A DNA stretch of 64,000 nt, from assembly GCA_023374045.1 (NCBI GenBank), contig CM041777.1:484569594-484633593 (forward strand), in the 5' to 3' direction. The translations under genes were made by a program, and so were the position numbers. Source of the DNA: Limonium bicolor. Taxonomy: Eukaryota; Streptophyta; Magnoliopsida; Caryophyllales; Plumbaginaceae. The notes beneath the pieces were generated by a model. The model ran no database searches and was not told the DNA's origin. It saw only the letters and a list, made by a program, of their open reading frames with translations. Below are positions 1 through 9,824 of this stretch, piece after piece; positions within the stretch are counted from its first letter, which is position 1, and each line of letters opens with the position of its first letter.

Positions 1-252
1 CGTGGACCATGAAAATCTACCCTTCTTCATTATAACACCTGCAGCAGATCTACTACGACTCTTCTCCATTACGACAACGACGTCGTCATCTTGAATCTCA
101 TGTACCTTCCTTTTTCCCTGGTCATGTTTAACATTCATTACACCCATCGGCGGCTTGGCAGTAGTACCCACGTCCGAAACAGCATGCCGGAGATACGCTG
201 ACCTGAGATAACCCGACCGGCCGTACAATCTAGCAACTGTTGAAGGTGACAT
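1..252 (-). CDS. partial ORF at window edge, unidentified host-like protein
   Basis: An ATG at 252-250 on the minus strand opens 84 codons that stay open to the left edge, so the C-terminus is missing. The N-terminus reads MSPSTVARLYGRSGYLRSAY, followed by a stretch rich in Val, Lys and Asp with a DDDVVVV run, and ends at the edge with KKGRFSW. The leader just upstream (252-330) is a long C/T-rich tract on the minus strand, as is common in plant 5' leaders, which favours this start. A basic, Ser/Arg-rich start followed by a KxxFSW-like motif faintly recalls small LEA_3/SAG21-type proteins, but the diagnostic part would lie outside the window. I do not recognise it with confidence. A competing 73-residue ORF (230-451) overlaps and is probably leader sequence. 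Confidence 0.4.
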   Translation of the reverse strand, partial: MSPSTVARLYGRSGYLRSAYLRHAVSDVGTTAKPPMGVMNVKHDQGKRKVHEIQDDDVVVVMEKSRSRSAAGVIMKKGRFSWST

Positions 253-1547
253 TGGTGAAGAGGAATCGCCAGTTGATATCAGAAGATGATAAAGAAGAGA
301 AGGAAGAAGAATTAGAAGAGTTTTGTTGTTGTTGTATGCTCTGTCTGATGTGAGGTCGGATGTAGAGGTTGCCGGGAGTCTGGAGAGCTTCTCGAGAGAC
401 AAACTGAGCAGACGCCGGGAGATTGTTTGTGCTTCGGGTGATTCTTGGCATCGTGTGATCAAGGATTGAATCTCGTTTCTAAACCTGCTGGTAATGATCG
501 AAGTTGTTCTCGAGTTCTTTTACAGATTATGCAACTTGAGAGAAGCGGGGTATGATCTAGAGTGCTTCCGAGTTCTTACAGATTATGGAACTTGGAGAAC
601 TTTTACCATGGCCAACTTCTCTCAAGAATGGGCATTGAGGGAAAGCAAAGGAAAAATAGAGATTTGCAGTTGATTCACTTTTGCAACAAGAGATGAGAAG
701 AGGTAAATTGGCATTTTGCCTTGCTTCAATGAACACTCATCTCTCATTTGTTGGTTACCTATGGTGTCTCTCAAGATCCTTTTTGTCCTCTTTTTTTTTC
801 ACAAGGAAGCACCCCTAGCAATCCCTAGATAAGAAGGTAGAAGGAACCCCTAAGCAAGAAAAATTCATCACGAAATGGATTTATGATTGCACCGCACATA
901 AGTGCTCCTCAAGAGAGAACCTCTTTTAAAAAAAAAAGTTCGGTGGAAAATTCCAAGAATTCAAAGAAAAACTTGCTTACTAAAAACATAACTCCCAAAT
1001 GAAGCTATAGATAATTATGAGAAAATTGACTTAGTGCATCAAAGGTCTCCCCCACACTTGAATGGGACAATGTCCTCATTGTTCAAATAAAAGCAGATGG
1101 AGAAATAACAGAAGACCTTTGGGTATCACTTGGCATGAAGTAACAGAAAAAGTGTTGCATTGTAAAGAGTGGTTAAGTGTAGAGAACTAATACTCCCCTG
1201 AGAAGATGTGTTGGTGATTTTCCCCCACACTTGCCAGTGTGCATATTCAGGTAAGCGCTAGCTCCGTTAGGAAGAGTCGTATGGCCTAGGACAAATGGAC
1301 CAGAGGCTCTCTGGAATGTCACCTAACTCATTTCGGGATGTTGTCGAGTTCAGTTGAGATATCTACAATGCAAAACCAAAAGAAACAAGGCGCAACATGG
1401 ATTCGAGTGAATGCGCATTGATGCCGAAGTTAGATAGTTTAAAGGGGTCCCACAGGGGTCCCATAGCAGAGTAGTCAACAGGGCGCGTAAAGCACCATAG
1501 CACAAGAGTAGCGTAAAGAAGAAGTAGCACAAATAACTGAACAAGGT
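253..1547. other. non-coding stretch; retroelement-like 3' part
   Basis: No convincing gene was seen. 253-480 is probably leader of the edge ORF. Around 1045 and 1222 there are two copies of a CCCCCACACTTG motif, the first followed by an alternating tgtcctcattg stretch. From memory this kind of sequence lies next to the accessory ORF in plant Ty3/gypsy elements, so 1000-1547 probably belongs to the same decayed element as the ORF at 1548-2703. Confidence 0.4.
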
Positions 1548-2703
1548 CTAACAGCCTAACAAGTAATTCAGAGACAGAATGAAAAGCATAGAAACAACAG
1601 CAGAACATCCCAGGATCAGAAGATGGCTACTGGGGGGGTGCACCACCATGCTCGCGAACGTGCTGCCAATAGGCGTCCATCTGGCGCTGGTGCTCCTCCA
1701 TGAGACGCCGGTGTCGGCCATCTGCTTCTCGAACAGCGCGAGCTGCTCCGGGGTCACCGCTCCGGTCGGGGGTGGAGGTGGCAGGGCGAGGAACGGCCCA
1801 GGTGCAGCAGTGGAGGAGGAGGCACCGGAAGAGGAAGCTTCACCCCTGCGCCGCCTAGGCTCAGCGATGGCCTTGTGCCACCCGTCTGCCTCCCGAGTAA
1901 AACCCATCTTTTTCATAGCGGTGTAGTTGAAGGGGTCCATGGGCAAGGTCGGCACCTCATCCGCTCGGGCCGGACTCCGTGGCGCTCCAACATCCTCTGA
2001 ATAAAGTGGGGATACCCCAAGTGGTGGGTATCCCTCTTCTCGATGATGTGACAGAGGTGTGCCATGAAGAGATCAGAGAGGGAGGAGGGGCTTATCAGGG
2101 TCTGGGGCCACCATATAGTCCATCAAGTAGCAATCGTTGGCGTTGAGGTCCTTGCTATCCCGAGGGAGGAGATTGTGTCGGAGCAGAGCGAGAATGAGGC
2201 GGCGCAGCGGGTCCTCGATCATCGACGGGGTGATGGTGAGCCGTACGTCAGTCCCCTCCTGATTCTTGCGACGTGTCTGAGCCGGGAGGGTTTGAAGGTA
2301 GTGACGCCGGCTGGCAGTAAGATCCGCATGATGGATGCACTTGGAGTGCTGGAGGTCGTCCCGTGACAAATGGAAGAAGTTGTGGACGTCCAGCCTCCGA
2401 ATAAAAATGGGCACACCATGGACATATGAGGTGACCTCGCGCGCCCGCCTATCAGCTGTAGCGTTGGCGTAGAACTCCTTGATCTGGTTATGGTAATACG
2501 GGCCCTCCCCCATGGTGAGTAGGCAGCTCCACCCGATGGCCTCAAGGTAGGGCCGGAGCTGCAGGTCCGCCTCGAGCGCGGGGTCCACCCTACGCTCCTG
2601 AACGATCTCCCGCCGTCGGGGGGAGTTAAACCAGCTACGGGCCTCAGCGTTTAGGAAAACGCCGTCAAGAAGAGCATTTGGAAGTTCTGGCTCTGGTTCT
2701 GGG
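1548..2703 (-). pseudogene. retroelement accessory ORF, putative plant transposon protein domain (PF20167-like), broken and partial
   Basis: The minus-strand frame is open from the scaffold gap (2703) down to a stop at 2073. It reads FLNAEARSWFNS, REIVQERRVDP, a GWSCLL motif, EFYANA, VHGVPIFI and LIL-ALLRHNLLPRD. This order (FYAN block, short V.G..I block, late LL-block) is the pattern of the 'putative plant transposon protein' domain carried by accessory ORFs of plant LTR retrotransposons. After the 2073 stop the protein continues in a second frame (SDLFMAHLCHIIEKRD) and then a third (1955-1548, MDPFNYTAMKKMGF followed by an Arg-rich and a Pro-rich tail), so there are two frameshifts. GC content is well above the surroundings. 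The function of the family is unknown. The N-terminus lies in the gap. Confidence 0.7.
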
Positions 2704-3203
2704 NNNNNNNNNNNNNNNNNNNNNNNNNNNNNNNNNNNNNNNNNNNNNNNNNNNNNNNNNNNNNNNNNNNNNNNNNNNNNNNNNNNNNNNNNNNNNNNNN
2801 NNNNNNNNNNNNNNNNNNNNNNNNNNNNNNNNNNNNNNNNNNNNNNNNNNNNNNNNNNNNNNNNNNNNNNNNNNNNNNNNNNNNNNNNNNNNNNNNNNNN
2901 NNNNNNNNNNNNNNNNNNNNNNNNNNNNNNNNNNNNNNNNNNNNNNNNNNNNNNNNNNNNNNNNNNNNNNNNNNNNNNNNNNNNNNNNNNNNNNNNNNNN
3001 NNNNNNNNNNNNNNNNNNNNNNNNNNNNNNNNNNNNNNNNNNNNNNNNNNNNNNNNNNNNNNNNNNNNNNNNNNNNNNNNNNNNNNNNNNNNNNNNNNNN
3101 NNNNNNNNNNNNNNNNNNNNNNNNNNNNNNNNNNNNNNNNNNNNNNNNNNNNNNNNNNNNNNNNNNNNNNNNNNNNNNNNNNNNNNNNNNNNNNNNNNNN
3201 NNN
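2704..3203. other. assembly gap, 500 N
   Basis: Exactly 500 undetermined bases, a conventional placeholder length. Sequence on the two sides differs sharply (GC-rich coding remnant on the left, AT-rich LTR on the right), so the true distance is unknown. Confidence 0.99.
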
Positions 3204-4884
3204 TGTAAATATAGAACTATATGATTAAACCGAAGAGCTTATGGGCTTAATTGATAATTTATAAGATTTGTGGTATTAATTTGTAATTACCGAAATAGTA
3301 AGAGTATTTGGTGATTTGTAAAATAAGGTGGTTAATTAATATTACAAGGTTAATGAGGGTAATTAGTGAATTATAAAAGTTATAAGGTTATTTGGCAATT
3401 TATAGAAGTTAATATAATTGTTTTTGCAATTTTCGAAATTGATAAAGGGTATTTAATAAATTATAAAAATATATGGATATTTGTTAAGTTGTAAAAGTTA
3501 ACGGGATCATTATGATTACCGGGAAATTATGTGTGGCTATTTAGTAATTTATTAAGTTGTTGGTATAATATATAAATACCGGATTAATGAGGTTGGTTTG
3601 TAATTTAATAAGGCAAGGAAGTGAAACTAGGTAATATAATGTATTAGGTATATTAATGGAATATAATATGAAGTTATAAAATAATTTGGTTATAATAAAA
3701 ATGACCAGGGATATAAATAAATGATAAGTGGAAATAATTATAAGTATATAATTAATGAAGTAGAGATGTACCGTATAAATGATAATTCATTATCACATGT
3801 GAGTTTCACATAAAATAACGAACTGCTAGATTATCTAGAACCACTGTTAAAATAACAGGGGAAAATAAATAACATACGGAGTTATTATACGACGAGTATA
3901 AACACTACAGTGACAGTACTGTAATATTTAGTGAATAGTATATTAATACTACCGGTATTGCATGTTTAAATAACAGCGTACGGGAAGGGACTACTAAACA
4001 GGAGTTTGTCAAGCTAGCAGTCTTGGTGAACGGTATGTTAATTGTGTGGTCTGAATATCCTAAGGATTATCCTAAGGTCCAGACATTGGTGCTTAAATGT
4101 TTAAGAAGATATCTATGATTTTATGTGAATGATATTGTATGTGGGATTGCCCAAACTGTTGTTTGTATTTTATACGCGAATGTCCTGTGACTAAAGTTTA
4201 TACATCTAAACTGAAAAAAAAGAGACTAACTGACCTTTAGGTATTATTGAACCTAACAAGGGTCAAATGTGGTAGTCTTACTTCAAGTATTGGTTATTAT
4301 GTCACTGACAAAAAGGGCTAACTTATAAAGAGAGGAATCCAGATTGTTTCGACTTTCTGGTTGCGCATTGTGATCACTATGAGGGGCTCAAGAAGGGAGT
4401 CACTCCAAATCATCAGCCACATTCGGGGATGGCGGAATGCACTGCCGTTGGTGCACAGTTTCGACCGGATCGGTCATTACATATATTTATCCAGGGCCAT
4501 AAGGTCTACTGGTAACGGTTCCTTTGGAACCCAATGGGACACACTGTCCATTTTCACAGGTTAATAAGGGTTGTCTTGACAGGACGCCTAAGGTAAAATT
4601 AACTGAAAAGGTTAAGTGGTTAGGGTCATGTGACCTACTAACAAGAACAGTTGTTTCATGTGTGCACCTTATTTGAGTTGTTGATATTGATTATTGTTGA
4701 TGTGTATTATTATGCACTAAATGTTTACAGGTGAATTGTATGTGATTATTCTGTGTCTATTATATTATTGTCATTCTTGTAAACCGGATTATCTTGTAAT
4801 GAATCTAATATCAAGATGGCTAAAACGACTTAAGGAATCTAGAAGGCTTAGGACTACATTTAGCATACCAGCATAGTTTGCTGA

Positions 4885-4898
4885 GCCCTTCATTGGGC
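4885..4898 (+). other. second conserved LTR stem-loop, copy A
   Basis: GCCC and GGGC arms around TTCATT, just after TTTGCTGA. It is the positional equivalent of the CCCCC/GGGGG palindrome at 16878 and the GCCCC/GGGGC stem at 41601. Confidence 0.55.
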
Positions 4899-5123
4899 CA
4901 AACATTTCAGGTCTCTGAAGAATACACAAGCCGGAGTGCGGGGAACAGGGTAGCCGCTGTGTTTTTATAAACACTTGTGGAATTGTTATGTATCATATTT
5001 TGTAGTTGTTGTATTACAGTTAGTTGCTCATTTAGTTGGATTTGGTTTGTAATAAGTAGAGTGCTCAGTATCTGTTCATCACAGCGTGAGAAGTTGTAAT
5101 GTTGGAAGTGTAAGGTTGCCTTG

Positions 5124-5143
5124 TTACTCACAAGGGTGAGTGA
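5124..5143 (+). other. conserved LTR terminal stem-loop, copy A
   Basis: Arms TTACTCAC and GTGAGTGA form an 8-bp stem (one G-U pair if transcribed) around AAGG, about 105 bp before the LTR end and followed by CGGCTTGTAACACC. The same structure with different bases occurs in the other LTR copies. Confidence 0.7.
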
Positions 5144-5249
5144 CGGCTTGTAACACCAAGGTTAGATAGTTTTATTTTCCGCTGCGACTCGCTATTTATT
5201 ATGCTACGAGTTATGACGTCATTACAGGATTAGGATTAGGGGTGTTACA

Positions 5250-7188
5250 ACTTGTCTTTGTAATACTAAGACGTACCAGCCTATATGTCCACAAAAGATG
5301 TTTATCATCCATGTCTCCTGGTAGTTTTGTTCCGGGGTAACACACTGGTAGTTTTTTTTTATAATACACACTCTTGTTGATATCCACTTTATCTTTCAGC
5401 ATTCCCACAAGATAATAACTGCGCGAGTGCAATACCAAAACACTCAGTCATACAGAGTGCAGAGGCGTAAACGCTCAACAGCTAATATCCAATGAGGCAA
5501 ATAGAAAAGATGTGCGAATTATCCTGTGAGTGGTACATTCCGTATCCACCGTTCCTTGAGCAAGGTATCTGCTATCATATAGCTTTATCTTTTCTCTTTG
5601 CGTAATCACGCGTTTATGTCCATATCATCTGGTAGATTTCCTCTGGATTGAAAGCATTTGCTTGATCCTTATGAGGCTTCTACATATTATTCGTCCATAA
5701 TGGGTTTCCTGTTTCCTTTTTTTTTTGGGTTCCTATCCTTGAACTGTTTCCTTGTCTTCCCTGTATACTGTCCACTGTTCTCTGTTGAAGGTTCTTTTTT
5801 TTTTATCCCGTTGGTTTAACTGCGGCTCTTCTCGTCCATCTTCGAGGTAATCCGTCTTACTGTCCGTAGAATGGAGTTGACTACTTCTCGTGTTCCTAAC
5901 ACTACCTGTCTACTTGCATGGGGTACCGTACTAATACATTACTACTTACCCGACTAACTTATAAATAAGTCTGTCAGGCCCACATGCTCCTAACGGAGTG
6001 CGGTCGTCCCATGTCTCGTTTAGTAAACTGGTAATGTCTGTCACACAGTTGTTGTGAAGTATTCTTTTGCCAATCTCCCTTTGATGGATATCCTTTTTTT
6101 TGTTCTTCTTCCTCTTCTTCCTACTTCCCTTTTTTTTTGCTTGCTTTTCTTTTTTTTTGTGTAATAGTTCCTGTCATCAGTTATCTTGTAATAAGTGCTA
6201 TTGCCTTTGTGGCACCCGTGGTAACTTGTATCATAGACTGGTATTATTCAACTCGGTGTAAGTAAAATCCGTGCTATATTAGCAAACTTGTTTCTCTTCT
6301 ATCTTTTCTCATTGAGTACAACACATTTTCCTTTTTCTCCTGTTTTTTTATCAAATCTCATCCATGGTTCATATATGTCCCCTCATCCATGTAATTGGAT
6401 GCATTGCAGATTGCATAATAGTTTGAGCAACTTGGCTCTTCACTTCCAAACCTTCCTCACTGACGGTGGTGCATCTACAAAGGGTATGTTTGTCCATAAG
6501 GACTAAACATTTATCACTTAGTAGTGATTAGTATTCAATCCGGGTATACACTGATGGTATTTGGCTAATAAGCCCTGTCTGAAAATTCCCAACAATTTAA
6601 ACTGGTGTGGTTTACAGTCATAGTGGCTGTATAGTTTCCCCAGTGGCAGTGTTTGGACTAACGGTCCTTCCATAGTTGCATAAGTTCTAATCTCAAGGTT
6701 TGAATGAAAACGTTTGGAAAACATTTTTTTTGTACATATAATAAAAGACTAAAAGTAGTAGTTGTTGCAGTTGCATTTGCAGTTGCTGTTACTGTTGTTG
6801 TTGCTGTCGCTGCACTTGCTGTAGCAAGTGCGCAAGGCAGATGGAAATTTCAGTGGTTTTCTTGTCATAGCGCTTGCAATAGCAAGTGCGCCATGCAGGT
6901 GGAAATTCTGGTTCAGTAATTCCCGTCTCTTGACTCTTCGTCATTTGAGTATTCATTGCTACATGATAATGTAAGTATTAACATCTTGTTCATATATGTA
7001 TTTTCCATCAAGGTTTAAAGCTTACTGGTACTGAGTACACATAATCTCTAAAGTCATACACAAATGGCGAGTGGTCCCCGACGCACTCCCATATACTAAT
7101 AATATAAGTCTGTTTAACATCCAAGGTAAATACATAACAAAGTGAGTAAACAAAGTCTTCCACCAGCGGTCTCATGGAGTTAGGGTAC
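5250..7188. other. non-coding region between LTR A and gag
   Basis: No pol, protease or integrase motif on either strand. The tract has many T-runs (5716-6160), a CTTCTT-rich patch at 6100-6130, and near 6760-6915 a GTT/GCT-rich stretch followed by two copies of an 'agcaagtgcg' unit (6832 and 6880) each followed by 'cag-tggaaat'. It probably includes the 3' interior of the minus-strand gag-only element, but its end and 3' LTR were not found. Confidence 0.5.
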
Positions 7189-7465
7189 TCATGCCCTATC
7201 TACTCCCTTGCCTTTATAGGCTCCAGCATCAGTAGATGTCTGGCCATCCTGACTGCCTCGTGGTACTCCAGATCCTCCAGCTGAGGTCTTCTGAGTATTC
7301 TTTGGTGGCCTATAATTGCGGCTCTCTGGGTTCATCCAGCATTCGAATTCCCTATGGCCCTCTTTGTGGCAGCACCGACACTCGACTTTGCGGCCTTCGC
7401 AGTCGACCCAGGATGGTCTTTCCCACAACGCTTACAGTAAAAATGGTGCTGGGGTTGTGCGGTGC

Positions 7466-7550
7466 CTGATGGTAGCATTTAAGTTAAAGTTAAAATCTGG
7501 TGGTATAAAGGTTAGGTTTGTATTTGAATTTAAGAGGTAGGTGTTCTCAC
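7466..7550 (-). other. candidate intron 3 in gag (85 bp, GT-AG)
   Basis: Begins AAAG/GTGAGAAC and ends CTACCATCAG/GCACC. It is clearly AT-rich between GC-richer exons. Removal joins PPK-G to TAQPQHHFYC in phase 1, leading straight into the first zinc knuckle. Confidence 0.65.
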
Positions 7551-7669
7551 CTTTAGGAGGTGCAGATCTCAGAGGCTTAGCATCAATAGCTGGGCCGGTC
7601 AACTGAAGGACGGGCCCTTTTCCTTTCTTTCCCTGGTGACCCTGCTGCCCTTTCTTTGGAAAGAATTTC

Positions 7670-7743
7670 CTATTTAAAGTTTCGGGTCAGCATTTATAAG
7701 ATATTTAGTATGGTAAACAATTTAGAGTGGGATAAGTCCTTAC
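7670..7743 (-). other. candidate intron 2 in gag (74 bp, GT-AG)
   Basis: Begins AAA/GTAAGGAC (strong donor) and ends CTTTAAATAG/GA, with a branch-like CTGAC about 19 bases before the acceptor. The joined frame needs one base fewer in the adjacent A-run. Confidence 0.6.
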
Positions 7744-7887
7744 TTTCCCCTTTTTTTTTCTGGCTAACGCCTGAAGACGCTCCTCCACCCTCAGACTCTT
7801 CCTCAGGGTTCTTCCTTTTCTTGCCCCTAGAGTCTCTTCCCGAGTCTGGAGCATCAGCTCCGTCCTCGAGGCAGCGTCATAACACTC

Positions 7888-7967
7888 CTGGAATCTCATT
7901 GATAAGTTCTCACAACGTTATACGGTACTGTAGTAAGTAAAGAATTTTCTGGCTTTCATGTTAGCAC
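7888..7967 (-). other. candidate intron 1 in gag (80 bp, GT-AG)
   Basis: Begins CAG/GTGCTAAC and ends GATTCCAG/GAG on the minus strand. It contains an in-frame TGA four codons in. Removing it joins the reading frame at phase 0. It is AT-richer than the flanking exons. Confidence 0.65.
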
Positions 7968-8807
7968 CTGGATGGTAGTGTAGAGGGTAGCACCTATCGC
8001 CATCTGAATGCGAAATAATAGTCCTCCCCGGAATTTCTCGACCTTCACGGTCTCTGAGTAATCCACACCGGGAATGAAGTCCAGTTGACCAATGAATCGA
8101 GCGTAATACTCATCCACGGTCAGACCTCCTTGGGTCAGTGTTTCGGACTCCTGGCGCTTCTTCTGTTTGAGATGTGCTGGGTAGTACTTCCCTCTCGGCA
8201 ACTCGACAAAGGCAGCCCACGAAAAGTCGGGCGTAGCCAGGTGATGGTCCTTGACCAACCTCCACCAAGTGCTGGCTGCATCCTTCAGATGGAAAGCAGC
8301 AATGGCGACCTTCTTGTCGTCTGGTACCTGTAAAGCTTCAAATGCTTTCTCATGTTCAACAATGTAACGCTCCAAAGCTACGGGGTCTGGTTCCCCAGAA
8401 TATGTAGGTGGTCGGGTCTCTGTAACTGACTTCAGCCAGTTCGTTTCTCTGGGCTGTGGCGGGTGGGCTGGTGCTCCTCCTATCTGAGTACCCAGCTGTG
8501 CAAGAATGGCTGCAACCGTCTCAGCAACTCCTGGAATGCCGGGGTCACCGCCTCCACCTCTCCCAGTACCACGCCCTCTAGTTCCACCGGACATTTATAG
8601 TACAGTATGTCACAAAAATTCTCGGTAAATTACCGTACACAACCAATAGATATTAAGTTGCCTTAAGGCTAACCTGTCACGCAATTTGCGTTACTAGACA
8701 CCATATCTTTCTAAGACGAATCGTCTCGTAACTCCCAATATTTCCCATAATTTCCCAAGTCCTAAGCTCACTGTCTTTTCCTACTTTCTCGTCATCAGAG
8801 TGGTACT

Positions 8808-8821
8808 CCACTCTGATACCA
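8808..8821 (-). other. primer binding site, tRNA-iMet type
   Basis: Minus-strand TGGTATCAGAGTGG starts four bases after the LTR end at 8826. The first 11 bases match the complement of the plant initiator tRNA-Met 3' end. It forms one arm of a perfect 10-bp inverted repeat (8794-8817). Confidence 0.85.
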
Positions 8822-8937
8822 CTTTTGTAACACCCCTCTCCATAATCACGATATAATCCTTCACGTAGCAATAATTAAAACGTCTCGCAGCGGAAAATAG
8901 ACAACAATTACAAAACTCACTCGGGTGTCACCGGCCA

Positions 8938-8957
8938 TTACTCGCCCATGTGAGCAA
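8938..8957 (-). other. conserved LTR terminal stem-loop, copy B'
   Basis: Read on the plus strand, arms TTACTCGC and GTGAGCAA surround CCAT. There is one A-C mismatch and one G-T pair. It lies about 112 bp from the LTR end, like the other copies. Confidence 0.6.
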
Positions 8958-9743
8958 CGTAGCCAAACTACATCCAACTTCCAAAATAAACAAACTGCTA
9001 ACCGCAGTGATAACGAGAAACTCCTATACATCATACTAAATCCATAAATCATAAACATCGACAAGTGAGCATCTACCCAATCCTGAAAATACACAACCTT
9101 ACCATAAGACCATACACCATCTTCATTGCCATACAACATCTCCAATTACCCTGTTCCTGCTCTTCAGCTCCGACAACGATCAACAACTGTAATGGTGTAG
9201 TATCACGATAGTCGCTGAGTATGCGGGCCTGGACCCTAATGGTCACTTGTCATTTTAAACATCTTATTATTAGATTGGTTTCATGCCTTTCCATTTTGCA
9301 GTTATAATCAAAACTGAAGCATAAATGTATAATATACATAATCAACCATCCAAATATCCATGAACTTTTAACCATCCATCCAATCCAAACAGTCATAGAA
9401 TATATCAAACAACTTTTGCATATCGAACGTATCGAGTATTAACAATATATTGTACAATGTACAATCGCCGTAGCGTTCACCATCCACTGTCAATTTATTT
9501 TAGTTTGGCTTTCATGCCCCATCCATATGTACAATGTACATTCGCCGTAGCGTACAGTTTCCATAGTTAATTTACCTTAGCCTTGTAGGCTCCATCCAAC
9601 CATCAACACACAATAAAATAACCACAAGTATAACCAATGAACAACAAAGCGAAACAACGAGAATAGTAAACAAGTATAAAGTCTCGTCCATGGTTTTGTT
9701 CGCCACTGTATAAGTCTCAATTGTTTTAGTTGTTCAGTATACC

Positions 9744-9824
9744 TGTGGAGGGTGATTTTTTCGGTATGAGGGGGGTCTATCTAAATATGGTCTGACTAAA
9801 AACCGAGAATTTTTGGTGTCTACA
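9744..9824 (-). mobile_element. 81-bp miniature solo LTR with 5-bp TSD
   Basis: On the minus strand it starts TGTAGACACCAAAAATTCTC, identical to the start of the LTR at 48898 and 61605, and ends CACCCTCCACA, identical to that LTR's end (54223). It is flanked by a perfect ATACC duplication (9739-9743 and 9825-9829). About 60 bases of its 3' part match 54160-54223. It is therefore an internally deleted solo LTR of the Tat/Ogre-like family, inserted into LTR B'. Confidence 0.85.

Larger units (their letters stand above)
3204..5249 (+). repeat. LTR copy A (plus orientation), left end lost in gap
   Basis: AT-rich non-coding sequence ending in GGGGTGTTACA at 5249. It shares long stretches with the reverse-oriented copy at 43588-48695: the 'ggctcaagaagggagtcactcc' region near 4384, the CAGCATAGTTTGCTGAGCCC region near 4870, and a terminal block with the stem-loop at 5124-5143. 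No primer binding site follows 5249, so this is a 3' LTR or solo LTR rather than a 5' LTR. It belongs to the set of LTRs ending in GGGGTGTTACA seen five more times in this window, probably Ty3/gypsy. Confidence 0.75.
7189..8594 (-). pseudogene. gag: Ty3/gypsy gag with three intron-like segments
   Basis: Exon 1 (8594-7968) starts with a Gly/Arg-rich MSGGTRGRGT, then a retrotransposon gag domain: PPTYSGEPDP, FHLKDAASTWW, GKYYP, LTQGGLTVDEYYARF, KVEKFRGGL. The frame then closes, but skipping 7967-7888 lets it continue in phase (TTIQ then ECYDAASRTELML). Skipping 7743-7670 and 7550-7466 continues it into a basic stretch (FFPKKGQQGHQGKKGK), then GTAQPQHHFYCKRCGK and a second knuckle C-RC-C-HKEG-H-REFE-C (CX2CX4HX4C), ending at 7189 after a Gly/Ser-rich tail. 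All three skipped segments begin GT and end AG. Two single-base problems remain: an extra A in an A-run next to 7750, and one missing base between the knuckles near 7410. The protein would coat and package element RNA. Splicing itself is inferred, not shown. Confidence 0.75.

Noticed and set aside
230..451. 73-codon minus-strand ORF as a gene
   Set aside because: It overlaps the edge ORF in another frame and consists largely of the C/T-rich leader; Ser/Gln runs reflect composition.
2678..3208. 176-codon ORF
   Set aside because: It consists almost wholly of N, so it is an artefact of the scaffold gap.
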